Positions 43,101 through 56,252 of a stretch of 64,000 bases of DNA are shown here, piece after piece; positions within the stretch are counted from its first letter, which is position 1; each line of letters starts with the position of its first letter. The notes below the pieces were generated by a model, which searched no databases, had not been told where the DNA came from, and saw only the letters and a list, made by a program, of their open reading frames with translations. The stretch lies in the NCBI GenBank assembly GCA_950097015.1, contig CATNEN010000002.1, positions 8,013,501 to 8,077,500 on the forward strand. Reading direction: 5' to 3'. Origin of the DNA: Macrostomum hystrix (lineage: Eukaryota; Platyhelminthes; Macrostomidae). Made by a program: the position numbers and the translations under genes.

Positions 43101-46100
43101 CAACTGGGGGTTCATTGTCAACTGGGGGATCATTGTCAACTGGGGGATCATTGTCAACTGTGGGATCATTGTCAACTGGGGGATCATTGTCAAATGGGGG
43201 AACATTGTCAACTGGGGGTTCATTGTCAACTGGGGGTTCATTGTCAACTGGGGGATCATTGTCAACTGGGGGATCATTGTCAACTGGGGGATCATCATCA
43301 ACTGGCGGATCATTGTCAACTGGGGGTTCATTGTCAACTGTGAGATCATTGTCAACGGGCGGGATCATTGTCAACTGGGGGATCATCATCAACTGGGGGA
43401 TCATTGTCAACTGGGTGATCATCATTAACTGGGGGATCATTGTCAACTGGGGGATCATTGTCAACTGGGGGTTCATTGTCAACTGGGGGATCATTGTCAA
43501 CTGGGGGATCATTGTCAACTGGGGGATCATCATCAACTGGCGGATCATTGTCAACTGGGGGTTCATTGTCAACTGTGAGATCATTGTCAACGGGCGGGAT
43601 CATTGTCAACTGGGGAATCATTGTCAACTGGGGGATCATTGTCAACTGGGGGATCATTGTCAACTGGGTGATCATCATCAACTGGGGGATCATTGTCAAC
43701 TGGGGGAACATTGTCAACTGGAGGAACATTGTTAACTGGGGATCATCATCAATGGGGAGTCATCATCAACTGGGGGATCATTGTGAACTGGGGGATCTTT
43801 GTTAACTGGGGGATCATTGTCAACTGGGGGATCATTGTCAACTGGGGGATCATTGTCAACTGGGGGATCATTGTCAACTGGGTGATCATTGTCAACTGGG
43901 GGTTCATTGTCAACTGGGGGTTCATTGTCAACTGGGGGTTCATTGTCAACTGTGGGATCATTGTCAACGGGCGGGATCATTGTCAACTGGGGGATCATTG
44001 TCAACTGGGGGATCGTTGTCAACTGGGGTTCATTGTCAACTGGGGGATCATTGTCAACTGGGGGATCATTGTCAACTGGGGGATCATCATCAACTGGCGG
44101 ATCATTGTCAACTGGGGGTTCATTGTCAACTGTGAGATCATTGTCAACGGGCGGGATCATTGTCAACTGGGGAATCATTGTCAACTGGGGGATCATTGTC
44201 AACTGGGGGATCATTGTCAACTGGGTGATCATCATCAACTGGGGGATCATTGTCAACTGGGGGAACATTGTCAACTGGAGGAACATTGTTAACTGGGGAT
44301 CATCATCAATGGGGAGTCATCATCAACTGGGGGATCATTGTGAACTGGGGGATCTTTGTTAACTGGGGGATCATTGTCAACTGGGGGATCATTGTCAACT
44401 GGGGGATCATTGTCAACTGGGGGATCATTGTCAACTGGGTGATCATCATTAACTGGGGGATCATTGTCAACTGGGGGATCATTGTCAACTGTGGGATCAT
44501 TGTCAACTGGGGGATCATTGTCAAATGGGGGAACATTGTCAACTGGGGGATCATTGTCAACTGGGGGTTCATTGTCAACTGGGGGTTCATTGTCAACTGG
44601 GGGTTCATTGTCAACTGTGGGATCATTGTCAACGGGCGGGATCATTGTCAACTGGGGGATCATTGTCAACTGGGGGATCGTTGTCAACTGGGGTTCATTG
44701 TCAACTGGGGGATCATTGTCAACTGGGGGATCATTGTCAACTGGGGGATCATCATCAACTGGCGGATCATTGTCAACTGGGGGTTCATTGTCAACTGGGG
44801 AATCATTGTCAACTGGGGGATCATTGTCAACTGTGGGATCATTGTCAACTGGGTGATCATCATCAACTGGGGGATCATTGTCAACTGGGGGAACATTGTC
44901 AACTGGAGGAACATTGTTAACTGGGGATCATCATCAATGGGGAGTCATCATCAACTGGGGGATCATTGTGAACTGGGGGATCTTTGTTAACTGGGGGATC
45001 ATTGTCAACTGGGGGATCATTGTCAACTGGGGGATCATTGTCAACTGGGGGATCATTGTCAACTGGGTGATCATCATTAACTGGGGGATCATTGTCAACT
45101 GGGGGATCATTGTCAACTGTGGGATCATTGTCAACTGGGGGATCATTGTCAAATGGGGGATCATTGTCAACTGGGGGATCGTTGTCAACTGGGGGTTCAT
45201 TGTCAACTGGGGGATCATTGTCAACTGGGGGATCATTGTCAACTGTGGGATCATTGTCAACTGGGGGATCATTGTCAAATGGGGGAACATTGTCAACTGG
45301 GGGTTCATTGTCAACTGGGGGTTCATTGTCAACTGGGGGATCATTGTCAACTGGGGGATCATTGTCAACTGGGGGATCATCATCAACTGGCGGATCATTG
45401 TCAACTGGGGGTTCATTGTCAACTGTGAGATCATTGTCAACGGGCGGGATCCTTGTCAACTGGGGGATCATCATCAACTGGGGGATCATTGTCAACTGGG
45501 TGATCATCATTAACTGGGGGATCATTGTCAACTGGGGGATCATTGTCAACTGGGGGTTCATTGTCAACTGGGGGATCATTGTCAACTGGGGGATCATTGT
45601 CAACTGGGGGATCATCATCAACTGGCGGATCATTGTCAACTGGGGGTTCATTGTCAACTGTGAGATCATTGTCAACGGGCGGGATCATTGTCAACTGGGG
45701 AATCATTGTCAACTGGGGGATCATTGTCAACTGGGGGATCATTGTCAACTGGGTGATCATCATCAACTGGGGGATCATTGTCAACTGGGGGAACATTGTC
45801 AACTGGAGGAACATTGTTAACTGGGGATCATCATCAATGGGGAGTCATCATCAACTGGGGGATCATTGTGAACTGGGGGATCTTTGTTAACTGGGGGATC
45901 ATTGTCAACTGGGGGATCATTGTCAACTGGGGGATCATTGTCAACTGGGAGATCATTGTCAACTGGGTGATCATCATTAACTGGGGGATCATTGTCAACT
46001 GGGGGATCATTGTCAACTGTGGGATCATTGTCAACTGGGGGATCATTGTCAAATGGGGGAACATTGTCAACTGGGGGATCATTGTCAACTGGGGGTTCAT

Positions 46101-48765
46101 TGTCAACTGGGGGTTCATTGTCAACTGGGGGTTCATTGTCAACTGTGGGATCATTGTCAACGGGCGGGATCATTGTCAACTGGGGGATCATTGTCAACTG
46201 GGGGATCGTTGTCAACTGGGGTTCATTGTCAACTGGGGGATCATTGTCAACTGGGGGATCATTGTCAACTGGGGGATCATCATCAACTGGCGGATCATTG
46301 TCAACTGGGGGTTCATTGTCAACTGGGGAATCATTGTCAACTGGGGGATCATTGTCAACTGTGGGATCATTGTCAACTGGGTGATCATCATCAACTGGGG
46401 GATCATTGTCAACTGGGGGAACATTGTCAACTGGAGGAACATTGTTAACTGGGGATCATCATCAATGGGGAGTCATCATCAACTGGGGGATCATTGTGAA
46501 CTGGGGGATCTTTGTTAACTGGGGGATCATTGTCAACTGGGGGATCATTGTCAACTGGGGGATCATTGTCAACTGGGGGATCATTGTCAACTGGGTGATC
46601 ATCATTAACTGGGGGATCATTGTCAACTGGGGGATCATTGTCAACTGTGGGATCATTGTCAACTGGGGGATCATTGTCAAATGGGGGATCATTGTCAACT
46701 GGGGGATCGTTGTCAACTGGGGGTTCATTGTCAACTGGGGGATCATTGTCAACTGGGGGATCATTGTCAACTGTGGGATCATTGTCAACTGGGGGATCAT
46801 TGTCAAATGGGGGAACATTGTCAACTGGGGGTTCATTGTCAACTGGGGGTTCATTGTCAACTGGGGGATCATTGTCAACTGGGGGATCATTGTCAACTGG
46901 GGGATCATCATCAACTGGCGGATCATTGTCAACTGGGGGTTCATTGTCAACTGTGAGATCATTGTCAACGGGCGGGATCATTGTCAACTGGGGAATCATT
47001 GTCAACTGGGGGATCATTGTCAACTGGGGGATCATTGTCAACTGGGTGATCATCATCAACTGGGGGATCATTGTCAACTGGGGGAACATTGTCAACTGGA
47101 GGAACATAGTTAACTGGGGATCATCATCAATGGGGAGTCATCATCAACTGGGGGATCATTGTGAACTGGGGGATCTTTGTTAACTGGGGGATCATTGTCA
47201 ACTGGGGGATCATTGTCAACTGGGGGATCATTGTCAACTGGGGGATCATTGTCAACTGGGTGATCATCATTAACTGGGGGATCATTGTCAACTGGGGGAT
47301 CATTGTCAACTGTGGGATCATTGTCAACTGGGGGATCATTGTCAAATGGGGGAACATTGTCAACTGGGGGATCATTGTCAACTGGGGGTTCATTGTCAAC
47401 TGGGGATTCATTGTCAACTGGGGGTTCATTGTCAACTGTGGGATCATTGTCAACGGGCGGGATCATTGTCAACTGGGGGATCATTGTCAACTGGGGGATC
47501 GTTGTCAACTGGGGTTCATTGTCAACTGGGGGATCATTGTCAACTGGGGGATCATTGTCAACTGGGGGATCATCATCAACTGGCGGATCATTGTCAACTG
47601 GGGGTTCATTGTCAACTGTGAGATCATTGTCAACGGGCGGGATCATTGTCAACTGGGGAATCATTGTCAACTGGGGGATCATTGTCAACTGGGGGATCAT
47701 TGTCAACTGGGTGATCATCATCAACTGGGGGATCATTGTCAACTGGGGGAACATTGTCAACTGGAGGAACATTGTTAACTGGGGATCATCATCAATGGGG
47801 AGTCATCATCAACTGGGGGATCATTGTGAACTGGGGGATCTTTGTTAACTGGGGGATCATTGTCAACTGGGGGATCATTGTCAACTGGGGGATCATTGTC
47901 AACTGGGGGATCATTGTCAACTGGGTGATCATCATTAACTGGGGGATCATTGTCAACTGGGGGATCATTGTCAACTGTGGGATCATTGTCAACTGGGGGA
48001 TCATTGTCAAATGGGGGAACATTGTCAACTGGGGGATCATTGTCAACTGGGGGTTCATTGTCAACTGGGGGTTCATTGTCAACTGGGGGTTCATTGTCAA
48101 CTGTGGGATCATTGTCAACGGGCGGGATCATTGTCAACTGGGGGATCATTGTCAACTGGGGGATCGTTGTCAACTGGGGTTCATTGTCAACTGGGGGATC
48201 ATTGTCAACTGGGGGATCATTGTCAACTGGGGGATCATCATCAACTGGCGGATCATTGTCAACTGGGGGTTCATTGTCAACTGTGAGATCATTGTCAACG
48301 GGCGGGCTCATTGTCAACTGGGGAATCATTGTCAACTGGGTGATCATCATCAACTGGGGGATCATTGTCAACTGGGGGAACATTGTCAACTGGAGGAACA
48401 TTGTTAACTGGGGATCATCATCAATGGGGAGTCATCATCAACTGGGGGATCATTGTGAACTGGGGGATCTTTGTTAACTGGGGGATCATTGTCAACTGGG
48501 GGATCATTGTCAACTGGGGGATCATTGTCAACTGGGGGATCATTGTCAACTGGGTGATCATCATTAACTGGGGGATCATTGTCAACTGGGGAATCATTGT
48601 CAACTGTGTGATCATTGTCAACTGGGGGATCATTGTCAAATGGGGGATCATTGTCAACTGGGGGATCGTTGTCAACTGGGGGTTCATTGTCAACTGGGGG
48701 TTCATTGTCAACTGGGGGATCATTGTCAACTGGGGGATAATTGTCAACTGGGGGATCATTGTAGC
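40186..48765 (+). repeat. 18-bp minisatellite with higher-order repeats, about 475 units
   Basis: Unit GTCAACTGGGGGATCATT. A marker segment with ATCATCAATGGGGAGTCATC recurs about every 557-900 bp from 40810 to 48425 and divides the array into about a dozen higher-order units. The segment 41538-42829 recurs at 47110-48401 (offset 5572). The long frames on both strands are by-products of the 18-bp period. Confidence 0.9.
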
Positions 48766-48855
48766 TTTAAAAAGCTGTAAATTCAGCTGCTAAAAAGTAT
48801 ATACTAGACGAATTAAAAGTATTTCTGCTCCCCGAAGGGGGGCAAAACTTGCTAG

Positions 48856-49165
48856 TCTTATATGCTTGTATGTTTGCAATCGACTAGCTCCCGAACGGCT
48901 CAACCGATTTTCGAAATTCTTTCACTAAAAGATCGCAATTGGGCTGGAATCGGTACACGTATTTTTATTAAGCTTAATTCCATTGTCAAGGGGATTAAAT
49001 ATTCGAAAAACAGTTTTAAATAGGCTTTTCTAATGCATTCTTGTTTTCAGCTTGTGCACAGTGAGGCTCCAGTGCCAATTTTAATGATTGCATCAGAGCC
49101 AGTTTTGATAACGAACTGATAAGAACTCACAGGGAGGCTACCCAGAGGGTAGCGAAGGCAGCTAG
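48856..49165 (+). mobile_element. Short Helitron with shortened 5' end, 310 bp
   Basis: It starts TCTTATATGCTTGTATG, lacking the ACTAAAAATGAAAATC block; hairpin plus CTAG at 49162-49165. Confidence 0.75.
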
Positions 49166-49502
49166 TCTATTATACTAAAAATGAAAATCTTGTATGTTTG
49201 TTTGCAATCGACTAGCTCCCGAACGGCTCAACCGATTTTCGCAATTCCTTCGCCAAAAGATCACAAATGGGCCGGAATCGGTACACGTAATTTTATTAAG
49301 CTTAATTCCATTGGCAAAGGGATTAAATATTCGAAAAACAGTTTTAAATAGGCTTTTCTAATGCATTCTTGTTTTCAGCTTGTGCACAGTGAGGCCTCCA
49401 GTGCCAATTTTAATGATTGCATCAGAGCCAGTTTTGATAACGCACGCGCGTACTGATAAGAACTCACAGGGAGGCTACCCAGAGGGTAGCGAAGGCAGCT
49501 AG
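49166..49502 (+). mobile_element. Short non-autonomous Helitron, 337 bp
   Basis: TCTATTATACTAAAAATG start; hairpin plus CTAG at 49499-49502. Confidence 0.8.
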
Positions 49503-49839
49503 TCTTATATACTAAAAATGAAAATCTTGTATGTTTGTTTGCAATCGACTAGCTCCCGAACGGCTCAACCGATTTTCGCAATTCCTTCGCCAAAAGATCA
49601 CAAATGGGCCGGAATCGGTACACGTATTTTTATTAAGCTTAATTCCATTGCCAAGGGGATTAAATATTCGAAAAACTGTTTTAAATAGGCTTTTCTAATG
49701 CATTCTTGTTTTCAGCTTGTGCACAGTGAGGCCTCCAGTGCCAATTTTAATGATTGCATCAGAGCCAGTTTTGATAACGCACGCGCGTACTGATAAGAAC
49801 TCACAGGGAGGCTACCCAGAGGGTAGCGAAGGCAGCTAG
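49503..49839 (+). mobile_element. Short non-autonomous Helitron, 337 bp
   Basis: TCTTATATACTAAAAATG start; hairpin plus CTAG at 49836-49839. Confidence 0.8.
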
Positions 49840-50176
49840 TCTTATATACTAAAAATGAAAATCTTGCTTGCTTGTTCGTAATTGATTTTCTCCCGAACGG
49901 CTCAACCGATTTTCACAATTTCTTCACCAAAAGATGCCAAATATGGGGACACATATACACGTATTTTTATTAAGCTTAATTCCATTGCCAAGGGGATTAA
50001 ATATTCGAAAAACAGTTTTAAATAGGCTTTTCTAATGCATTCTTGTTTTCAGCTTGTGCACAGTGAGGCCTCCAGTGCCAATTTTAATGATTGCATCAGA
50101 GCCAGTTTTGATAACGCACGCGCGTACTGATAAGAACTCACAGGGAGGCTACCCAGAGGGTAGCGAAGGCAGCTAG
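49840..50176 (+). mobile_element. Chimeric short Helitron, 337 bp
   Basis: Third-type 5' half (GTTCGTAATTGATTTTCTCC, ATGCCAAATATGGGGACACA) joined to the short-family 3' half; CTAG at 50173-50176. Same structure as 33716-34049. Confidence 0.75.
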
Positions 50177-50504
50177 TCTAATATACTAAAAATGAAAATC
50201 TTGCTTGCTTGTTTGCAATCGACTAGCTCCCGAACGGCTCAACCGATTTTCACAATTCCTTCGCCAAAAGATCACAAATGGGCCGGAATCGGTACACGTA
50301 TTTTTATTAAGCTTAATTCCATTGGCAAGGGGATTAAATATTCGAAAAACAGTTTTAAATAGGCTTTTCTAATGCATTCTTGTTTTCAGCTTGTGCACAG
50401 TGAGGCTCCAGTGCCAATTTTAATGATTGCATCAGAGCCAGTTTTGATAACGAACTGATAAGAACTCACAGGGAGGCTACCCAGAGGGTAGCGAAGGCAG
50501 CTAG
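50177..50504 (+). mobile_element. Short non-autonomous Helitron, 328 bp
   Basis: TCTAATATACTAAAAATG start; hairpin plus CTAG at 50501-50504. Confidence 0.8.
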
Positions 50505-52228
50505 TCTATTATACTAAAAATGAAAATCTTGTATGTTTGTTTGCAATCGACTAGCTCCCGAACGGCTCAACCGATTTTCACAATTCCTTCGCCAAAAGAT
50601 CACAAATGGGCCGGAATCGGTACACGTAATTTTATTAAGCTTAATTCCATTGGCAAGGGGATTAAATATTCAAAAAACAGTTTTAAATAGGCTTTTCTAA
50701 TGCATTCTTGTTTTCAGCTTGTGCACAGTGAGGCCTCCAGTGCCAATTTTAATGATTGCATCAGGGCCAGTTTTGTTAGGCGAGCGTACTGATAAGAAAT
50801 TTCTCACCCAAATGTGCATAGCTGTGTCAACCCCACTGGCGAGATAATTATGCCCAATGTGCACAGGCTGAGCTGGCTTCTGTTAACTGCTGGCAGTGTG
50901 ATATTTTATTATTTTATTTATTTATTTATTGAGTTTTTGCAATCAAATAGCATATTCACATCATACACCAAAAGGCTACAGCTGAGAACTGAATTGATCC
51001 AAGTGATCGGCCTTTTTCTAGCAGAGCGAAGCGAACCGAACCGAATCCCAGGCACAACAATGACACAGCCAAATAGCATAAATACAAATCCAGGCTCAGA
51101 ATCGATAGATATCTAGGCTGAGCATTGATAGATATCTAGGCTGAGCATTGATAGATATCTAGGCTGAGCATTGATAGATATCTAGGCTGAGCATTGATAG
51201 ATATCTAGGCTGAGCATTTATAGATATCTAGGCTCAGCATTGATAGACATCTAGGCTCAACATTTTTATAAATATCTAGGCTCAACATTTTTATAGTTAT
51301 CTAGGCTCAGCATTGACAGATATCTAGGCTGAGCATTGATAGATATCTAGGCTCAGCATTGATAGACATCTAGGCTCAACATTTTTATAAATATCTAGGC
51401 TCAACATTTTTATAGTTATCTAGGCTCAGCATTGATAGACATCTAGGCTCAACATTTTTATAAATATCTAGGCTCAACATTTTTATAGTTATCTAGGTTC
51501 AGCATTGACAGATATCTAGGCTCAGCATTGATAGATATCTAAGCTCAAAATTGATAGATATCTAGGCTCAGCATTGATAGATATCTAGGCTGAGCATTGA
51601 TAGATATCTAGGCTGAGCATTGATAGATATCTAGGCTCAGCATTGATAGACATCTAGGCTCAACATTTTTATAAATATCTAGGCTCAACATTTTTATAGT
51701 TATCTAGGCTCAGCATTGACAGATATCTAGGCTCAGCATTGATAGATATCTAAGCTCAAAATTGATAGATATCTAGGCTCAGCATTGATAGATATCTAGG
51801 CTCAGCATTGATAGTTATCTAGGCTCAGCATAGATAGAAGATAGATATCTAGGCTCAACATTTTTATGGATATCTAGGCTCAGCATTGAAAGATATCTAG
51901 GCTCAGCATTGATAGATATCTAGGCTCAAAATTGATAGATATCTAGGCTCAGCATTGATAGTTATCTAGGCTCAACATTTTTTATGGATATCTAGGCTCA
52001 GCATTGATAGATATCTAGGCTCAGCATAGATAGAAGATAGATATCTAGGCCCAACATTTTTATGGATATCTAGGCTCAGCATTGAAAGATATCTAGGCTC
52101 AGCATTGATAGATATCTAGGCTCAGCATTGATAGATATCTAGGCTCAGCATTGATAGATATCTAGGCTCAGCATTGATAGATATCTAGGCTCAGCATTGA
52201 TAGTTATCTAGGCTCAGCATAGATAGAA
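50505..52228 (+). mobile_element. 5' head (1724 bp) of an autonomous-type Helitron, 3'-truncated
   Basis: Same length, order and 3' break (GATAGAA before a TC end) as 4633-6356. It also matches the first 1724 bp of copy B. It contains the terminal core, the subterminal stretch and the 23-bp array (51090-52228), and no gene. Confidence 0.8.
51090..52228 (+). repeat. 23-bp minisatellite with core CTAGGCTCAGCATTGATAGA
   Basis: About 50 units in the same order of variants as 5220-6356, including the irregular AGATAGAAGATAGATATCTA insertions. Confidence 0.9.
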
Positions 52229-52560
52229 TCTAATATACTAAAAATGAAAATCTTGTATGTTTGTATGTTTGCAATCGACTAGCTCCCGAACGGCTTAACC
52301 GATTTTCACAATTCCTTCGCCAAAAGATCGCAATTGGGCCGGAATCGGTACACGTAATTTTATTAAGCTTAATTCCATTGGCAAGGGGATTAAATATTCG
52401 AAAAACAGTTTTAAATAGGCTTTTCTAATGCATTCTTGTTTACAGCTTGTGCACAGTGAGGCCTCCAGTGCCAATTTTAATGATTGCATCAGAGCCAGTT
52501 TTGATAACGAACTGATAAGAACTCCAGTGAGGCTACCCAGAGGGTAGCGAAGGCAGCTAG
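52229..52560 (+). mobile_element. Short non-autonomous Helitron, 332 bp
   Basis: TCTAATATACTAAAAATG start after the broken head element; hairpin plus CTAG at 52557-52560. Confidence 0.8.
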
Positions 52561-52903
52561 TCTAATATACTAAAAATGAAAATCTTGTATGTTTGTATGT
52601 TTGTATGTATGTTTGCAATCGACTAGCTCCCGAACGGCTCAACCGATTTTCGCAATTCCTTCGCCAAAAGATCACAAATGGGCCCGAATCGGTACACGTA
52701 TTTTTATTAAGCTTAATTCCATTGCCAAGGGGATTAAATATTCGAAAAACAGTTTTAAATAGGCTTTTCTAATGCATTCTTGTTTTCAGCTTGTGCGCAG
52801 TGAGGCTCCAGTGCCAATTTTAATGATTGCATCGGAGCCAATTTTGATAACGCACTGATAAGAACTCCAGTGAGGCTACCCAGAGGGTAGCGAAGGCAGC
52901 TAG
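52561..52903 (+). mobile_element. Short non-autonomous Helitron, 343 bp
   Basis: TCTAATATACTAAAAATG start, GCATCGGAGCC variant, hairpin plus CTAG at 52900-52903, directly abutting copy B. Confidence 0.8.
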
Positions 52904-53489
52904 TCTATTATACTAAAAATGAAAATCTTGTATGTTTGTTTGCAATCGACTAGCTCCCGAACGGCTCAACCGATTTTCACAATTCCTTCGCCAAAAGATC
53001 ACAAATGGGCCGGAATCGGTACACGTAATTTTATTAAGCTTAATTCCATTGGCAAGGGGATTAAATATTCAAAAAACAGTTTTAAATAGGCTTTTCTAAT
53101 GCATTCTTGTTTTCAGCTTGTGCACAGTGAGGCCTCCAGTGCCAATTTTAATGATTGCATCAGGGCCAGTTTTGTTAGGCGAGCGTACTGATAAGAAATT
53201 TCTCACCCAAATGTGCATAGCTGTGTCAACCCCACTGGCGAGATAATTATGCCCAATGTGCACAGGCTGAGCTGGCTTCTGTTAACTGCTGGCAGTGTGA
53301 TATTTTATTATTTTATTTATTTATTTATTGAGTTTTTGCAATCAAATAGCATATTCACATCATACACCAAAAGGCTACAGCTGAGAACTGAATTGATCCA
53401 AGTGATCGGCCTTTTTCTAGCAGAGCGAAGCGAACCGAACCGAATCCCAGGCACAACAATGACACAGCCAAATAGCATAAATACAAATC

Positions 53490-55660
53490 CAGGCTCAGAA
53501 TCGATAGATATCTAGGCTGAGCATTGATAGATATCTAGGCTGAGCATTGATAGATATCTAGGCTGAGCATTGATAGATATCTAGGCTGAGCATTGATAGA
53601 TATCTAGGCTGAGCATTTATAGATATCTAGGCTCAGCATTGATAGACATCTAGGCTCAACATTTTTATAAATATCTAGGCTCAACATTTTTATAGTTATC
53701 TAGGCTCAGCATTGACAGATATCTAGGCTGAGCATTGATAGATATCTAGGCTCAGCATTGATAGACATCTAGGCTCAACATTTTTATAAATATCTAGGCT
53801 CAACATTTTTACAGTTATCTAGGCTCAGCATTGATAGACATCTAGGCTCAACATTTTTATAAATATCTAGGCTCAACATTTTTATAGTTATCTAGGTTCA
53901 GCATTGACAGATATCTAGGCTCAGCATTGATAGATATCTAAGCTCAAAATTGATAGATATCTAGGCTCAGCATTGATAGATATCTAGGCTGAGCATTGAT
54001 AGATATCTAGGCTGAGCATTGATAGATATCTAGGCTCAGCATTGATAGACATCTAGGCTCAACATTTTTATAAATATCTAGGCTCAACATTTTTATAGTT
54101 ATCTAGGCTCAGCATTGACAGATATCTAGGCTCAGCATTGATAGATATCTAAGCTCAAAATTGATAGATATCTAGGCTCAGCATTGATAGATATCTAGGC
54201 TCAGCATTGATAGTTATCTAGGCTCAGCATAGATAGAAGATAGATATCTAGGCTCAACATTTTTATGGATATCTAGGCTCAGCATTGAAAGATATCTAGG
54301 CTCAGCATTGATAGATATCTAGGCTCAAAATTGATAGATATCTAGGCTCAGCATTGATAGTTATCTAGGCTCAACATTTTTTATGGATATCTAGGCTCAG
54401 CATTGATAGATATCTAGGCTCAGCATAGATAGAAGATAGATATCTAGGCCCAACATTTTTATGGATATCTAGGCTCAGCATTGAAAGATATCTAGGCTCA
54501 GCATTGATAGATATCTAGGCTCAGCATTGATAGATATCTAGGCTCAGCATTGATAGATATCTAGGCTCAGCATTGATAGATATCTAGGCTCAGCATTGAT
54601 AGTTATCTAGGCTCAGCATAGATAGAAGATAGATATCTAGGCTCAGCATTGATAGATATCTAGGCTCAGCATTGATAGATATCTAGGCTCAGCATTGATA
54701 GATATCTAGGCTCAGCATTGATAGATATCTAGGCTCAGCATTGATAGTTATCTAGGCTCAGCATAGATAGAAGATAGATATCTAGGCTCAGCATTGATAG
54801 ATATCTAGGCTCAGCATTGATAGATATCTAGGCTCAGCATTGATAGTTATCTAGGCTCAGCATTGATAGTTATCTAGGCTCAGCATAGATAGAAGATAGA
54901 TATCTAGGCTCAACATTTTTATGGATATCTAGGCTCAGCATTGAAAGATATCTAGGCTCAGCATTGATAGATATCTAGGCTCAGCATTGATAGATATCTA
55001 GGCTCAGCATTGATAGATATCTAGGCTGAGCATTGATAGATATCTAGGCTCAGCATTGATAGTTATCTAGGCTCAGCATAGATAGAAGATAGATAGATAT
55101 CTAGGCTCAGTATTGAAAGATATCTAGGCTCAACATTTTTATAAATATCTAGGCTCAACATTTTTATAGTTATCTAGGCTCAGCATTGATAGTTATCGAG
55201 GCTCAGAATCGATAGAAATCTAGGCTTAGCATTGATATTTATCGAGGCTCAGAATCGATAGAAATCTAGGCTTAGCATTGATAGTTATCGAGGCTCAGAA
55301 TCGATAGAAATCTAGGCTTAGCATTGATATTTATCGAGGCTCAGAATCGATAGAAATCTAGGCTTAGCATTGATATTTATCGAGGCTCAGAATCGATAGA
55401 AATCTAGGCTTAGCATTGATAGTTATCGAGGCTCAGAATCGATAGAAATCTAGGCTTAGAATCGATACATATCTAAGCTCAGAATCAATTGAAATCAAGG
55501 CTCAGAATACACGTATAGATGTCTAAGCTCAGAATTGAAAGATATCTAAGCCCAGAAGCGATTGAAATCTAGGCTGAGAATCGATGGGTATCTAGGCACA
55601 GAATCGATTGAAATCTAGGCTCAGAAATTAGAATTGATAGATACATAGGCTCCGAATTTG
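53490..55660 (+). repeat. 23-bp minisatellite in copy B
   Basis: About 94 units. The first part (to 54627) matches 51090-52228. Toward 55170-55440 a longer alternating unit (ATCGATAGAAATCTAGGCTT with GCATTGATATTTATCGAGGC) is repeated about six times, where copy A has about two. Confidence 0.9.
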
Positions 55661-56126
55661 TAAATATACAATGATATTTATTTAAGACAATAATGACTGA
55701 TTCGAAAGCACAGCACTGTCAGATTTCAAGGCACAACAGTGACATACAAGTTTCATCAAGACTCAAGACTATCATCGTGTGGTAATCGGTCAGTGGACGC
55801 ATTTTTTCACATCAATTTAGAGTTGAGAGTTTAGAGACGTGAAAGGCCTTTGAGATAACTTAGACGCTATCATATTGAAATTTGGGCGCACTGGCCTACC
55901 CAAGCCAAGTCCTTACCGGCTATTCTAGGCTGGCGCAGGCAATGTACATTATTTCCCCTCTTGCCCCCAAATGTGCACGCACGGGCTGGAGAGCCCTCAC
56001 CCCATTCCATCGGTTTTTAAGATTTCAAGCGGTCAGAGGTCCGTTTTATCGATTTTTACCCTAGGTCTTAAGATAATATCCGATTCAGCCCACTGGGATG
56101 ATATATAGCTTGCAAATTAGTGTGGT
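55661..56126 (+). other. Single-copy region upstream of the copy B promoter
   Basis: Counterpart of 11341-11811, with a handful of substitutions. The ATG-less 60-codon frame (55882-56064) is retained. I see no recognisable gene. Confidence 0.5.
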
Positions 56127-56157
56127 TATAAAGGCACCTTATCTGATTCTTCAGACA
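56127..56157 (+). promoter_or_regulatory. TATA box and putative start site of the copy B gene
   Basis: TATAAAGG starts at 56127, 126 bp before the ATG, with TTCAGA about 25 bp downstream of the TATA box. One T fewer before the TATA box (GGTTATAAA here, GGTTTATAAA in copy A) closes the in-frame upstream ATG extension possible in copy A. This supports the ATG at 56253 as the real start. Confidence 0.55.
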
Positions 56158-56252
56158 TCGAAATTCAAATCCAAATTTCACAACCTATCTCTCTTTCAAG
56201 CCTTTCATTATCTCTCAACTTATCATTTCATTTCACTTTTCAGTTCTCAATC

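Larger units (their letters stand above)
34387..48855 (+). mobile_element. Satellite-bearing non-autonomous Helitron, third type, 14.5 kb
   Basis: It starts TCTATTATACTAAAAATG followed by the TTGTAATTGATTTTCTTCC core of the third type. The unique region (34560-34890) is interrupted by an insertion (34891-35334). Then come a 4.8-kb 23-bp array and an 8.6-kb 18-bp array. The tail is the same as in the 4.6-kb relative, with hairpin GCTCCCC-GAA-GGGGGGC (48827-48843) and CTAG at 48852-48855. Array expansion explains nearly all the size difference from 28487-33041. Confidence 0.8.

Noticed and set aside
40709-48793. Dozens of long open frames on both strands across the 18-bp array (up to about 256 codons)
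   Set aside because: They encode only a six-residue repeat imposed by an 18-bp period free of stops in several frames. They lack unique sequence, a promoter and any domain.
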